A stretch of DNA of 64,000 nucleotides, taken from the NCBI RefSeq assembly GCF_003858635.1, contig NZ_RQJO01000010.1:248001-312000 (forward strand). The letters are read 5' to 3'. Within the stretch, counting starts at the first letter, position 1. Each line of letters begins with the position of its first letter. This document shows positions 16,921 through 24,593 of this stretch, piece by piece. A program made the translations under genes and the position numbers. This DNA comes from Larkinella rosea. GTDB lineage: Bacteria; Bacteroidota; Bacteroidia; Cytophagales; Spirosomataceae. Below the pieces are notes generated by a model. It was not told the origin of the DNA and made no database searches. It saw nothing but the letters and a program-made list of their open reading frames with translations.

Positions 16921-19900
16921 TTAGAATTTCAAATTCACGTTAAAACCATAACTGCGGGTTGGTGGCAACGGAGTCATTTCAATCCCCTGATCGTTGCCCG
17001 CCGACAGGTTGGTCTCGGGGTCCAGGCCGGGAGTATGTTTCATGAGAATACTCAGGTTCCGGCCCACCAGCGACACGCTGGCTCCTTTGACAAACCCGAT
17101 TCTTTCGTAGAGTGATTTCGGCAAACTGTAGGTGAGCGAAACATACCGCAGCTTGATGAAGCTGGCGTCGTAGATATAATCGTCCAGCGCATCCCGTCGC
17201 CGAACCACAATCGCCCGGTTATTGACCCGGTCGGCGGTTACCAGCACTTTATTTTCTTCTCCGCTTTCCGTAACACCGGGAAGAACCGCTCCGGACGCCC
17301 GGCCCAGCAGCGAACCCAGCGACATCCCGCGGTGGTCGAGGCTGTAATTGGTTTCCGAGTAGATTTTACCGCCGAATTTTCCGTCAATCTGGGCCGAAAG
17401 CGTCAACCCCTTGTACGAGAAGGAGTTGATTAAACCGGTCGTGTATTTGTTGATCCCGGAACCGAACGCAACCACGTCGGTGGGAACAATCGGCAGGCCG
17501 GTCGCGTCGATGATATCCCGTCCCTGCGCATCCCGTTTGATGGTCCGCCCAACGATCTGCGAATATTCCTGTCCTTCAATGTGTTTGATGAATGCTTTGG
17601 TCGACGTGGCCAGAATCAGTTCTTTGGACGTATTCGAGATTTTCAGCACCTTGCTTTTGTTGTAGGCCAGGTTGAACGACACATCCCAGGTGAAATTTTT
17701 AGACACCACCGGTTTTACCGTTGCCAGAAACTCGATCCCCCGGTTACGGATTTCTCCCACGTTCACCGACACCCCGGAATAACCGGTTGTCGACGAGATG
17801 CTCTCGATCGCAATGTCGTTCGTAGTCAGCTTGTTGTAAGCAGCAATGTCAAAACCGAGTCGGTTGTTAAATAACCGCAGGTCCAGACCGGCTTCAAATT
17901 CGTTCACGCTGAGCGGCCGCAAATTGCTGTTCGGAACGGTAAACTGATTGATCGTCCCGAGCGAACGACCGTCGTAATTATAGGGCAGCAAACCGTACGT
18001 CAGGTTGAGCAGATACGGGTCCGTATCCCCACCCACGGCGGCATAAGCCACCCGCAGTTTCCCAAAACTGATGGCCTTGGGCATCTCAAACGCCTGCGAG
18101 AACACGAAACTCACCCCGGCCGACGGATAAAAGAAGTTGTTCGATTTCGGGTTCAGGGTTGAAAACCAGTCATTCCGACCGGTCAGATTCAGGTACAGGT
18201 AGTTTCGGTAACTCAACTCCGCCGTGGCAAAGACCGAATTGATCTTTTTATCGTAGGTCTGCGTAGTGGTATTTTTAGTCGCGGTGTTGTTGATCACAAA
18301 CAGCTGCGGAACCACAATTCCCGACCCCACAATCGTCGTGGTGTAGCGGTGCTGCGACATCAGGTTCCCTCCCAGATTCACCGACAGGTCAAAATCCTTG
18401 TTCAGGCTTCGGTTCAAACCAATCATTCCCTCAAAATTTCGTTCCCAGAAATTCTGCTGAGCCTGGTCAATCTGACCGCCCGGCCGGTAACCGGTTCCGT
18501 CGGGAACAATTTTATTCGCCGTGAACCCGTAGTAATCCTGCCCGACTTTGCCCTGCACAAAAAGCCAGTCGAAAATATTGTACCGCAGGTTCAGGGTCGA
18601 AATAAACCGGTCTTTGTCCGTCCGGTTTTTAATCCGGTTCAGGGTGTAATACGGGTTCGTCGCGTTTAAGTCGGTTCCCAGCACCTTTTCCTTGAAATTG
18701 GCGTCATACCCCGGCAACAGGGCGCTGGTCGGCATGTTGCTGTTGACGTACAGGATGGTTCCGGCGCTGTTCCCCGAATTCCCCGTAAACACGTAGCGGT
18801 TATCCACGCGTTCGTTGATGTAATCCACGTTGGCCGACAGGGTGAGGTTTTTGGAGATATGCTGGTTGAGTCCGAGGCTGATGTTGTCCCGGCGCATGGT
18901 CGCGTTCGGAATGATACCCCGATTTCGCATGTCCGTAATACCCAACCGAAAACTGCCATTGTCGCCACCGCCCGAAAAGGAAATGCTGTTGGTGCTGGTA
19001 TGACCGGTGCCGTAGAAATCGTCCAGAACCTGGTCTTTTACGTACGAATAAGGCCGTTTCACTCCGTCCAGCTGAACCGTTTCAGAACCGTCGTACAACG
19101 CTCCCCAGTGATTTTGACCGTGGTTGGCGGCATCCTGCTGGCTCGCCGGTTTCACCCCGCCGTAGCCCTGTCCGTATTCTTTTTGCAATTGCCAGAGGAA
19201 AAAAGGCACTTCAAAGGTGTTGTTCGAATTGAATTCAACGCCCAGCCCTTTGTTGCCTTTGCCCGATTTGGTGGTGATGACGATGGCACCGTTTTTCGCC
19301 CGCGAACCGTATAAAGCGGCCGCCGTGGCTCCCTTCAGAACCGTAACATCTTCCACATCGTCGGGGTTGATGCTGGAAATGTTATCCCCAAAATCCGGGT
19401 TGTCATTTTTGGGTCCGCCAAACTGCGTATTGTCCATCGGCAAGCCGTTGATGATGTACAACGGCTGGTTGTTGCCGGAAATGGACGTGTTTCCCCGGAT
19501 GGTAACGCGGCTGGAACCGGCCGGTCCCGTTGCCGCCGGACTAATATTGACCCCGGCCACCTTGCCGTTCAGGGAGTTGGCAAAGTTGGTCTCCCGGGTT
19601 TTCGTAAAGTTGTCGCCGTCCACTTTGGTGACCGAATACCCCAGCGATTTCGTTTCCTTGCGAATCCCCAACGCCGTCACCACCACTTCGTCCAGCGCCT
19701 TGCTTTCTGCCTGCATCCGAATCTGGAGCGTCGTCTGGTTGGCGACCTGAACTTCCTGGGCCGTATAGCCCACAAACGAAAAAACAAGCACCGAGCCAGC
19801 GGAAGGCACATTGATCGAGAAGTTACCTCCTGCGTCGGAAGTGGTTCCCTGCTGGGTGCCTTTCACTACAATGCTGACGCCCGGCAGGGCGTCTCCCTTT

Positions 19901-20109
19901 TCGTCGCTGACTTTTCCCTTGATAATTTCGACCGGTTTGGGCAACGATCGGCTCAGCACATTGACTTCTTTCCGGGCTGGTGATTCCGGTTTCGCAAAGG
20001 GTGCCGAATGAGCCGTGCCCGACACGATGGCCATGGCGGCCAGCAGGGTCCATCGCTTGTAGCCAAAAGCGTACGGGTTCCCATTGATTGGTACTAGTTT
20101 TCGTTTCAT
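16921..20109 (-). CDS. susC-like: SusC/RagA-family TonB-linked outer-membrane transporter
   Basis: 1062 residues from the ATG at 20109, a usual length for the family. A signal region ends near SAPFAKP. Next comes a carboxypeptidase-D-like domain (IIKGKVSDEKGDALPGVSIV, GTTSDAGGNFSINVP, VLVFSFVGYTAQEV), the SusC-type motif ALDEVVVTALGI, the plug (RVTIRGNTSISGNNQPLYI, VEDVTVLKGATAAALYGSR, GAIVITTKSGK) and a 22-strand barrel ending in NVNLKF. It imports oligosaccharides with SusD using TonB energy. There is no STN domain, so it is not an obvious FecR/sigma-signalling receptor despite the ECF sigma gene nearby. It is the first gene of a susCD operon and is divergent from the aldolase gene. Confidence 0.96.
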   Translation of the reverse strand: MKRKLVPINGNPYAFGYKRWTLLAAMAIVSGTAHSAPFAKPESPARKEVNVLSRSLPKPVEIIKGKVSDEKGDALPGVSIVVKGTQQGTTSDAGGNFSINVPSAGSVLVFSFVGYTAQEVQVANQTTLQIRMQAESKALDEVVVTALGIRKETKSLGYSVTKVDGDNFTKTRETNFANSLNGKVAGVNISPAATGPAGSSRVTIRGNTSISGNNQPLYIINGLPMDNTQFGGPKNDNPDFGDNISSINPDDVEDVTVLKGATAAALYGSRAKNGAIVITTKSGKGNKGLGVEFNSNNTFEVPFFLWQLQKEYGQGYGGVKPASQQDAANHGQNHWGALYDGSETVQLDGVKRPYSYVKDQVLDDFYGTGHTSTNSISFSGGGDNGSFRLGITDMRNRGIIPNATMRRDNISLGLNQHISKNLTLSANVDYINERVDNRYVFTGNSGNSAGTILYVNSNMPTSALLPGYDANFKEKVLGTDLNATNPYYTLNRIKNRTDKDRFISTLNLRYNIFDWLFVQGKVGQDYYGFTANKIVPDGTGYRPGGQIDQAQQNFWERNFEGMIGLNRSLNKDFDLSVNLGGNLMSQHRYTTTIVGSGIVVPQLFVINNTATKNTTTQTYDKKINSVFATAELSYRNYLYLNLTGRNDWFSTLNPKSNNFFYPSAGVSFVFSQAFEMPKAISFGKLRVAYAAVGGDTDPYLLNLTYGLLPYNYDGRSLGTINQFTVPNSNLRPLSVNEFEAGLDLRLFNNRLGFDIAAYNKLTTNDIAIESISSTTGYSGVSVNVGEIRNRGIEFLATVKPVVSKNFTWDVSFNLAYNKSKVLKISNTSKELILATSTKAFIKHIEGQEYSQIVGRTIKRDAQGRDIIDATGLPIVPTDVVAFGSGINKYTTGLINSFSYKGLTLSAQIDGKFGGKIYSETNYSLDHRGMSLGSLLGRASGAVLPGVTESGEENKVLVTADRVNNRAIVVRRRDALDDYIYDASFIKLRYVSLTYSLPKSLYERIGFVKGASVSLVGRNLSILMKHTPGLDPETNLSAGNDQGIEMTPLPPTRSYGFNVNLKF

Positions 20110-20441
20110 TCAAAAATTTTTGGGTTGGAATATGCACTTACCTTCCAGCTCTTTCTCCAGCAGTTACGGAGTGATTCTGGCAATTACATATACGCCCATA
20201 GGCCCATTGCGTACTACGATTATTTCTATTAAAAAAAAATAAATTCCTAAACGGCTCCAAAGACCGGTGGTTAGGGGTTGAAATGCACCAGAACCGGCCC
20301 GTTTCCAACTGTATAGTGGTTTTCGAACGAGCGTCGCGTCAGGGCGGTTGATAAAAAAAGTCGAGCGCCGATGGGCCGGTTTGGGCCGTTTGACGTATTC
20401 ATGGTATAACAAGCCTTGATTCCTAAACTCCGGATCGTCAA
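20110..20441. promoter_or_regulatory. Divergent intergenic region between susC and the DapA-like gene
   Basis: 332 bases that must hold promoters for both directions. I see an A9-type tract near 20230 and several GGCCGG/CCGGCC-rich words but no perfect TTTG-N19-21-TAnnTTTG promoter. No gene or RNA was recognised. Confidence 0.35.
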
Positions 20442-21524
20442 ATGAACCCGCTCAACCCCCTTTCCCGACGCAAATTCTTAGAAAAAGTAACGCCCTCCAC
20501 CCTGGCGGTTTTGGCCGGTGCACACCTGCTTCCGGCTGTAACGGCGACGGCCAAAACCGGTCAGAGCGCGTTTTCGCAACCGCTTAAGCAGGAAGAAAAA
20601 AAGTTTGTGCCGGTCATGATCACGCCCTTCAAAACCGGGTCGGCCATTGAATACGACCACCTTTCCCGGCTGATCGACTTTTACCTGGCGGCCGGAGCAA
20701 AAGGTTTTTTTGCCAATTGCCTGAGCAGTGAAATGTATTTTCTGACCGATCAGGAACGCATCGACCTGACGCGGCACGTGGTGAAACACGTCAACGGAAA
20801 AGTCCCGGTTGTCTCGACGGGCTCGTTCGGCGATACGATGGATGCGAAGGTTTCTTTTGCCAAGAAAATCCACGACACCGGCGTTGACGGCGTCATTCTG
20901 ATTTCCAGTCATTTTGCGGAGAAAAGCGAAAGCGATGCGGTTTTGCTGGCCAATTTCGAGCAATTCCTCGCGCAGACCGGCAACATGAAAGTGGGAACGT
21001 ATGAATGCCCCAATCCCTACAAGCGGCTTATTTCGCCGGAGGTCTTCAAAGCCCTCGTATCAAACAAGCGGTTTATTTACCACAAGGATACGTCCGAAGA
21101 CATTAAAAACATCGAAACCAAACTGGCCATTGCGCGCGGAACCCAGCTGGAATTCTATAACGCGCATTCGGCTTCGGCAGCCGCGTCTCTGCAAAAAGGG
21201 GGCCGGGGCATGTCGCCAATCTCCGGAAATTTCTACCCCGAAATCCACAGCTGGCTGTGCAAGTACGCCAACGACAAATCAAAAGCAGCCGATGTTCAGT
21301 GGATTCAGGAGGAAATCGCCCGAACGGAGCCCATCATTTCCGTCGCGTATCCGCTCAGTTCCAAGTATTTTTTAAAGAAACGAGGAGTACCTCTGGAACT
21401 GGTGTGCCGGTCAAAGGCAAAATCCATTTCGGCAGAACAGCAACAAATTCTCGACAACACCTACACGGTTTTCCTCGGCTGGTGCGACCGGCTGGGCATC
21501 AAAGCTGCTCAGGGGAAAATCTAA
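20442..21524 (+). CDS. Exported dihydrodipicolinate synthase/N-acetylneuraminate lyase-family aldolase
   Basis: 360 residues. The N-terminus MNPLNPLSRRKFLEKV is a twin-arginine-type leader followed by a hydrophobic stretch ending near TATAKTG. The rest is a class I aldolase TIM barrel of the DapA/NanA superfamily: VPVMITPFKTGSAIEYDHLS, GAKGFFANCLSSEMYFLT, VPVVSTGSFGDT, GVDGVILISSHF, and the Tyr motif GTYECPNPY (Tyr187). The Schiff-base Lys is Lys215 in FIYHKDTSED. Superfamily members cleave or form 2-oxo acids such as KDG, sialic acid or HMF-type intermediates. Export by Tat is unusual for a fold that mostly works in the cytosol. It is transcribed divergently from susC and probably belongs to the same glycan locus. 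Confidence 0.85.
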   Translation: MNPLNPLSRRKFLEKVTPSTLAVLAGAHLLPAVTATAKTGQSAFSQPLKQEEKKFVPVMITPFKTGSAIEYDHLSRLIDFYLAAGAKGFFANCLSSEMYFLTDQERIDLTRHVVKHVNGKVPVVSTGSFGDTMDAKVSFAKKIHDTGVDGVILISSHFAEKSESDAVLLANFEQFLAQTGNMKVGTYECPNPYKRLISPEVFKALVSNKRFIYHKDTSEDIKNIETKLAIARGTQLEFYNAHSASAAASLQKGGRGMSPISGNFYPEIHSWLCKYANDKSKAADVQWIQEEIARTEPIISVAYPLSSKYFLKKRGVPLELVCRSKAKSISAEQQQILDNTYTVFLGWCDRLGIKAAQGKI

Positions 21525-21605
21525 CTCTCTGATAAACAAGCATTAAAACCGCACACGAATCGCCACTACAGCGGGCCGTTTCCCAGGGAGATGGCTCGCA
21601 CGACC

Positions 21606-21893
21606 TTATTGTACCGGGTTGCGTCCTTCCGGATCAAACCGCACCAGCGCATTGCCGAGCTTTACTTCTTCGTTTTTCGTCACCCGCACCAGACGCCCAA
21701 AAGCATCTTTTCGCACCTGGATCGAGGCATCGTCAAATCGTTTGAAGGTTGCCCAATCGACATACGCCCGGTTGGATTCAATGTCCAGAAAACCGCCCGA
21801 CTCCAGCGGGTGCCGATCCAGTTCCGGCACATAAACAACCGTCAGTGTAATCGGCTGGTTGGTTTTGGAATAGAATGTCCAGGTCAGTTTCAT
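21606..21893 (-). CDS. Small hypothetical protein translationally coupled to the sigma factor
   Basis: 95 residues, rich in beta-type sequence (LTWTFYSKTNQPITLTVVYV, then WATFKRFDDASIQVRKDAFG). It has no signal peptide, membrane segment or Cys cluster. Its ATG overlaps the TGA of the sigma-factor gene in an ATGA arrangement, so both are expected to be made together. ECF sigma factors in Bacteroidota are usually followed by a FecR-type membrane anti-sigma factor; this protein is not that. It could be a soluble sigma partner, or simply a co-transcribed unknown. I do not recognise the family. Confidence 0.55.
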   Translation of the reverse strand: MKLTWTFYSKTNQPITLTVVYVPELDRHPLESGGFLDIESNRAYVDWATFKRFDDASIQVRKDAFGRLVRVTKNEEVKLGNALVRFDPEGRNPVQ

Positions 21894-22477
21894 GAGGTGG
21901 CGGTTGCTCCCATCAGCAGCAAGGTGAATAATTCGGGCGAAAGCCGGTGCCGCAGCAATTCGAGCGCGCGGTGTTTCTGTTTCTTGACGGTATTGATCGA
22001 CATGCCCAGTTCGTCCGCAATTTCCTGATTTTTCTTGCCTTCCAGGTAACTCATGACCGAAATCTGGCGGTAATTTTCGGGCAGTGCCGCGATCGCAATG
22101 TGAATTTCGGCCATTACTTCGGCAGAAATGATGGCCTCCAGGATGGAGCGTTCTTCCGGCTCGGACGTGCCCTGCTGCCGGACATACTCCTCCACCACCT
22201 TACCGTGTCGAATGGCATTCAGGCTCGCATTGCGGACCGTGCTGTACAGGTAGTTCTTGACGGCAATGCGATCCGCCAGAACAAACTCCCGTTCCTGCCA
22301 GTATTTTATAAACGCATCCTGCACAATGTCCTGCGCCTGATCCTGATCTTTGACCAATTGAAGGGAAAAATAGACCAGACGATCGTAAAACTCATTGAAC
22401 AGCCGTTCCAGATCCAGCAGAACCGGTTTTTCTGCCGAATCGCTCTCTGTCGATAACAACCTCCTGAAAGCGCCCAT
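21890..22477 (-). CDS. ECF-type RNA polymerase sigma-70 factor
   Basis: 195 residues from the ATG at 22477 (MGAFRRLLST); longer frames upstream run through AT-rich sequence with no protein-like composition. Region 2 shows FNEFYDRLVYFSLQLVKDQD followed by AQDIVQDAFIKYW, the linker is short, and region 4 shows LPENYRQISVMSYLEGKKN followed by EIADELGMSINTVKKQKHRA. This fits the Bacteroidota RpoE-like ECF group that controls PULs and iron or surface systems. It directs RNA polymerase to a small regulon, probably including neighbouring glycan genes (inference). No FecR anti-sigma gene is adjacent; instead an ATGA overlap joins it to a small soluble ORF. Confidence 0.92.
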   Translation of the reverse strand: MGAFRRLLSTESDSAEKPVLLDLERLFNEFYDRLVYFSLQLVKDQDQAQDIVQDAFIKYWQEREFVLADRIAVKNYLYSTVRNASLNAIRHGKVVEEYVRQQGTSEPEERSILEAIISAEVMAEIHIAIAALPENYRQISVMSYLEGKKNQEIADELGMSINTVKKQKHRALELLRHRLSPELFTLLLMGATATS

Positions 22478-22821
22478 TTTAATAGAACATGATTGAATCC
22501 CCACCCGTAATCGACCGGCCGAATTACAAATATTGAATAAATAATCTATAAATAGTCTAATAAAGTAGATTATTCTGTAATTATCCTTTACCGCAAAATA
22601 AATACTACACAATTTTGCAATTTAATCAAGACCATAAGAGCTGGTTTCGCGTTAATATCGGATGTGTGGCTTTATTTTTGAGGTATTGATAGCATTTCAT
22701 ACGCACATTTTGGCGGCTTAAACCTCCTTTTCAACCACTGACCCTTTTTTCACTAACTACGTATCAATCCGGAGTTTAACTTCGAACCACGAACATTAAA
22801 CAGCTCTCGCTAAAGAACATC
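22478..22821. promoter_or_regulatory. AT-rich divergent intergenic region
   Basis: 344 bases, clearly AT-richer than the flanks. It must contain the sigma-gene promoter and that of the small plus-strand gene. A TATTTTTG at 22673-22680 fits the Bacteroidota -7 element for the plus strand, but no correctly spaced TTTG -33 box was found. No ORF of note. Confidence 0.35.
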
Positions 22822-23088
22822 ATGAGTGTCGTACTTAAACCTACTGTCAGTAACATCATCAATCTCTGGTTTGGCGCCGATACCCCGATCCGCCAGTACA
22901 AAATCAAACTGAACCCGGATTTGTGGGGCGCTTGCCAGCAAATTAATCAGGATTTTTATCCGCCTTCCAAAAACCGGACCATCGAGCAATACCGCAAGTC
23001 GGATAAAGTGGCCTTTGCCAAAGCGGTTCTGGAAGAACTGGAGCGGAACAAGCAAGCCAATGCCAATACGACGTTGTGGCTCAATTGA
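22822..23088 (+). CDS. Small hypothetical protein
   Basis: 88 residues from an ATG at 22822, soluble, no signal peptide. Sequence features: NIINLWFGADTPIRQY, LNPDLWGACQQINQDF, and a Lys/Arg-rich helical C-terminal half. The codon use and length are gene-like and the longer overlapping minus frame is not. I do not recognise a family. It is 13 bp from the convergent hydrolase stop codon. Its role is unknown. Confidence 0.5.
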   Translation: MSVVLKPTVSNIINLWFGADTPIRQYKIKLNPDLWGACQQINQDFYPPSKNRTIEQYRKSDKVAFAKAVLEELERNKQANANTTLWLN

Positions 23089-23101
23089 TTCGTTGCCGTT
23101 C

Positions 23102-24526
23102 CTACTTGTTCTCTGAATACCCCGTTGCTTTCAATATAAAATCGACGATCGGTTGTGGGTTGGGTAAACTGTGCGGATGGTGGCCGATCAGCGGTTTATG
23201 AATCACCTCGATGTTGCCACCGGCGGCTTTTATTTTCGCTTCAAACGCATTGGTGTTTTCGTCGACGGGCACCGCTTCATCCACGTCCCCAACGACGTGC
23301 AGCAGCGGAAAACCGCCTTTGACAATTTCGGGGACCAGATCGATGGGATTGCCTTTGAAAGCCAGGGCTTCTTCTTCCGTTTTCAGGTTGAAATCCTTTT
23401 TAAACGTTTCCCAGTCTTTGGGGGCACCCGGTCCTTTGCCTTTGCCACCGGGCCAGCTTTTCAGGTCGAGAACGGGCGCATCGGCGTAAATGGCCGCGAC
23501 ACGCCTGGGGTATTTGACCGCCCAGCGATACATATACACGCCCCCGCGGCTCATGCCCTCCATCGCCGACTTTGATGCCAGACCGGCTCTGGTCAGAATC
23601 TGGTAATAGGCATCCCAGATGGCAATGGCTTCGTCGTTGCCAAACAACTCGGCCACATCGCAATAGACAACGTGAAAACCGCGTTCCAGCAGGGCAATGT
23701 CGGTTTGGGGCTCGTGGCCCCAGAACCGGGCACGCCAGATCCACGGATGGCCCGGAGCTGACCGCTTGGGTACCACAATCCTGGAATTATGGCCCTGAAA
23801 CGTAAAATCGTGCCCCCGAAAACCGTAGAAATTAAAGGGTTGCGTCGTCAGCTTTGCGTTTTTAATGAGGTCAAACCCCGGTTCCTCTTTCCGCCGAATG
23901 AACGCATTAATCCGATGGGCGATGCGGGCGGTTCCTTCCACATTCGGGTGAACCCTGTCGGGCACCAGGTTCTCCGCATCCAGAAACAAATTATACAGAT
24001 TGATCACCTCACAACCGGTTTCGTAAGCGACCTGCCGCACACCGGGAAGGATTTTTTTCTCCACAACACTGGCCGTAATCCCGGTCGTATCCGCCGAAAA
24101 AACCGGTACCGGGGTTATCAGAACCACCCGAGGTTTGCCCGGCAATTGCTGAAAAGATGCGATGAGGTCTTTATAATCCTGCTCATATTCCTTCAGGAAA
24201 ACCCGGTTCACCGGTTTGCTGTCGTTGGTTCCCAGTTTGATAAACACCCAATCGGGCTGGAAATCAAGCGCCTGACGGTATTCGGTGCTGGCCCGGTACG
24301 GCAGATTTCCCTTGGTTAGTAAAGTCGCTCCGCTTTTTCCGAAGTTCCTGACTTCGTAACGATCGCCGAGCAAAACCGCTAACCGGGCCGGATAGCTGTT
24401 ATTTTCCCGTTCGGGCAATACAGTCCCGTGCGTGATGCTGTTGCCGACGCAGGCAATCCGGATTTTCCTCTGAGCGGATGCCGGGAGAGCAAGCAGGGTA
24501 AGAAAAATAAAAAGAAGCGAGCGCAT
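23102..24526 (-). CDS. Exported two-domain esterase: SGNH hydrolase fused to alpha/beta hydrolase
   Basis: 474 residues with signal peptide MRSLLFIFLTLLALPASA. Residues about 22-215 form an SGNH/GDSL esterase: block I IACVGNSITHG (nucleophile Ser30), block II FGKSGAT, block III KLGTNDSK, block V PDRVHPN with Asp and His. Residues about 225-470 form an alpha/beta hydrolase: nucleophile elbow EGMSRGGVY, acid loop VVGDVDEAVP and His in LIGHHPHS. Both catalytic sets look complete. SGNH enzymes often remove acetyl groups from plant polysaccharides, and alpha/beta hydrolases of this kind can act as feruloyl or other esterases, so a debranching role before the GH31 and alpha-galactosidase-like enzymes is a fair inference. 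It precedes no overlap; the GH31 gene lies 63 bp upstream. Confidence 0.85.
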   Translation of the reverse strand: MRSLLFIFLTLLALPASAQRKIRIACVGNSITHGTVLPERENNSYPARLAVLLGDRYEVRNFGKSGATLLTKGNLPYRASTEYRQALDFQPDWVFIKLGTNDSKPVNRVFLKEYEQDYKDLIASFQQLPGKPRVVLITPVPVFSADTTGITASVVEKKILPGVRQVAYETGCEVINLYNLFLDAENLVPDRVHPNVEGTARIAHRINAFIRRKEEPGFDLIKNAKLTTQPFNFYGFRGHDFTFQGHNSRIVVPKRSAPGHPWIWRARFWGHEPQTDIALLERGFHVVYCDVAELFGNDEAIAIWDAYYQILTRAGLASKSAMEGMSRGGVYMYRWAVKYPRRVAAIYADAPVLDLKSWPGGKGKGPGAPKDWETFKKDFNLKTEEEALAFKGNPIDLVPEIVKGGFPLLHVVGDVDEAVPVDENTNAFEAKIKAAGGNIEVIHKPLIGHHPHSLPNPQPIVDFILKATGYSENK

Positions 24527-24576
24527 TCGTCGTGTCGTTAAGATACGGGTTGAGTAGACTTAGTACGGGGCCGTCG

Positions 24577-24593
24577 GTCCGTGGGTACGTTAG
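24577..24593 (-). repeat. Partial copy of the ACGTACCCACGGAC palindromic repeat at the GH31 stop codon
   Basis: The sequence GTCCGTGGGTACGTTAG is the same end as found at 60733-60748 after nirB. The terminal TTA is the GH31 stop codon (TAA on the minus strand). Only one arm remains clear here. Confidence 0.6.

Noticed and set aside
18014-18400. Possible CRISPR or tandem repeat arrays anywhere in the window
   Set aside because: Only protein-level repeats (Delta-60, SLBB, Ig) and short palindromes were found; no regularly spaced identical direct repeats with unique spacers.
24577-24593. Reading the GTCCGTGGGTACGTTA string as a terminator of the GH31 gene
   Set aside because: Only one arm is clear here and there is no T-tract; shared sequence with the nirB end points to a repeat element instead.
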